Assembly (NCBI GenBank): GCA_024711005.1
Contig: JANJTQ010000155.1
Location: forward strand, 1 to 34,542
From: Opitutaceae bacterium
GTDB taxonomy: Bacteria > Verrucomicrobiota > Verrucomicrobiia > Opitutales > Opitutaceae
DNA length: 34,542 nucleotides
Direction: 5' to 3'
Shown: positions 33,904-34,542 of the stretch, in pieces
Numbering within the stretch: the first letter of the stretch is position 1
Layout: each line of letters begins with the position of its first letter
Position numbers and translations under genes: made by a program
The notes under the pieces: model-generated
Seen by the model: only the letters and a program-made list of their open reading frames with translations
Databases searched by the model: none
What the model was told of the DNA's origin: nothing

Positions 33904-34542
33904 ATGATGATGAACAAACCCACCACCTCCCCGCTCCCGCGCACCGCGCGTTTCCGCCTGCCCGTTTTCGCCGGCGTCGCACTGCTGAGCACCGCTCTGC
34001 ATGGCGACACGATTTTCCAAACGATCGATCAAGCCAGCGGCGGCACCTCCACCAACTGGTCCGAAACTATCTGGGGCGACCCCGCCGCCTCCCCCACTTC
34101 CGGTAACGACTATGTCTCCGACGGCATGACATTGCGGACCAACAACAACAGTGGCACTACTACCTTCGCCGGTGATACACTGACGATGATCAACTCCACG
34201 TTGATCTTCCGTCGGTCCTCGCGCGCCAACTTCATCCTGGATGGTGCCACCTTCAGCGCAGTCACCAATGGCGCTATCGATGGCACCATGATCTTGGCTG
34301 CCGGGAAAACCGCGACGTTCGACACCAACACCCGCTCCCCTTCCCTCACCGCGACCCTCTCCGGCAGCGGCACGTTCACTAAGACGGGGGTCGGCACTCT
34401 CACCGTCACCAACGCCGCCAATACCTATACCGGCACGTGGGTCGTCACTCAAGACACCCTCACTTCTTCCACCGCCGGCTCCTTCGATACCGTCGGCACG
34501 TTTGATGTCTCCGGCGGTCTCCTCGACATCGGCTACGCCTTC
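33904..34542 (+). CDS. Beta-strand-repeat surface protein (3' end outside window)
   Basis: 213 residues are visible and the frame is open to the last base. MMMNKPTTSPLPRTARFRLP is followed by a hydrophobic stretch ending LHGD, a likely signal peptide. The mature start has STNWSETIWGDP, as in other proteins of this type. LSGSGTFTKTGVGTLTVTNA followed by NTYTGTWVV is an autotransporter-associated beta-strand repeat. It would probably be long and end in a PEP-CTERM or barrel domain. Divergent from the AraC regulator at 32820. Confidence 0.85.
   Translation, partial: MMMNKPTTSPLPRTARFRLPVFAGVALLSTALHGDTIFQTIDQASGGTSTNWSETIWGDPAASPTSGNDYVSDGMTLRTNNNSGTTTFAGDTLTMINSTLIFRRSSRANFILDGATFSAVTNGAIDGTMILAAGKTATFDTNTRSPSLTATLSGSGTFTKTGVGTLTVTNAANTYTGTWVVTQDTLTSSTAGSFDTVGTFDVSGGLLDIGYAF

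Overview
The window looks like chromosome from a high-GC Verrucomicrobiota bacterium, most likely of the Opitutaceae type. The clues are two secreted proteins with PEP-CTERM tails, autotransporter-type beta-strand repeat proteins, a pseudopilin with an (H/D)-G-H-V-like tail, GntR/LacI hybrid regulators, a PaaX-like regulator, a PmoA-family (DUF6807) protein and almost no Shine-Dalgarno sites. This is inference from family content; there is no rRNA or other taxonomic marker. I saw no tRNA, rRNA, CRISPR array or transposase.

Layout. (1) 1-8.7 kb: the 3' part of a secreted clan GH-A glycosidase (+), then a leftward series: GntR/LacI regulator, PEP-CTERM DNRLRE-like protein, CBM-like lipo/secreted protein, a full-length paralogue of the first glycosidase, a Gfo/Idh/MocA oxidoreductase and a PaaX-like regulator. 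The PaaX-like gene is surrounded by four 40-44 bp palindromes, two of them inside a diverged 263-bp tandem duplication. (2) 8.7-15.3 kb: a GH38 alpha-mannosidase (+) facing a leftward trio (sugar-phosphate isomerase/epimerase-like, PmoA-like, Gfo/Idh/MocA), with a divergent AraC regulator. (3) 15.4-18.1 kb: a gene-poor accessory stretch with a DUF4143 ATPase, a truncated small gene, an unknown protein and a cluster of GC-rich palindromes. (4) 18.1-25.1 kb, all leftward: a GntR/LacI regulator directly upstream of a second, longer GH38 alpha-mannosidase, and another GntR/LacI regulator upstream of a CBM-like protein and a PA14-like secreted protein. (5) 25.4-34.5 kb, mostly rightward: pseudopilin, large beta-strand-repeat PEP-CTERM protein, two tandem GH5 enzymes (the first with two CBM-like modules), a relic of a GH125 alpha-mannosidase, a leftward AraC regulator, and the start of another beta-strand-repeat protein.

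Together the genes describe a glycan-scavenging region: secreted GH5/GH-A enzymes and binding modules attack an external polysaccharide, cytoplasmic GH38 mannosidases trim mannose-containing oligosaccharides, and oxidoreductase/isomerase genes process the sugars. Six transcription regulators (three GntR/LacI, two AraC, one PaaX-like) each sit beside a small catabolic or secretion unit. Several AT-rich dyads near regulator starts are good operator candidates. The most unusual signal is the palindrome family around the PaaX-like gene, where a paired base change keeps the dyad perfect.
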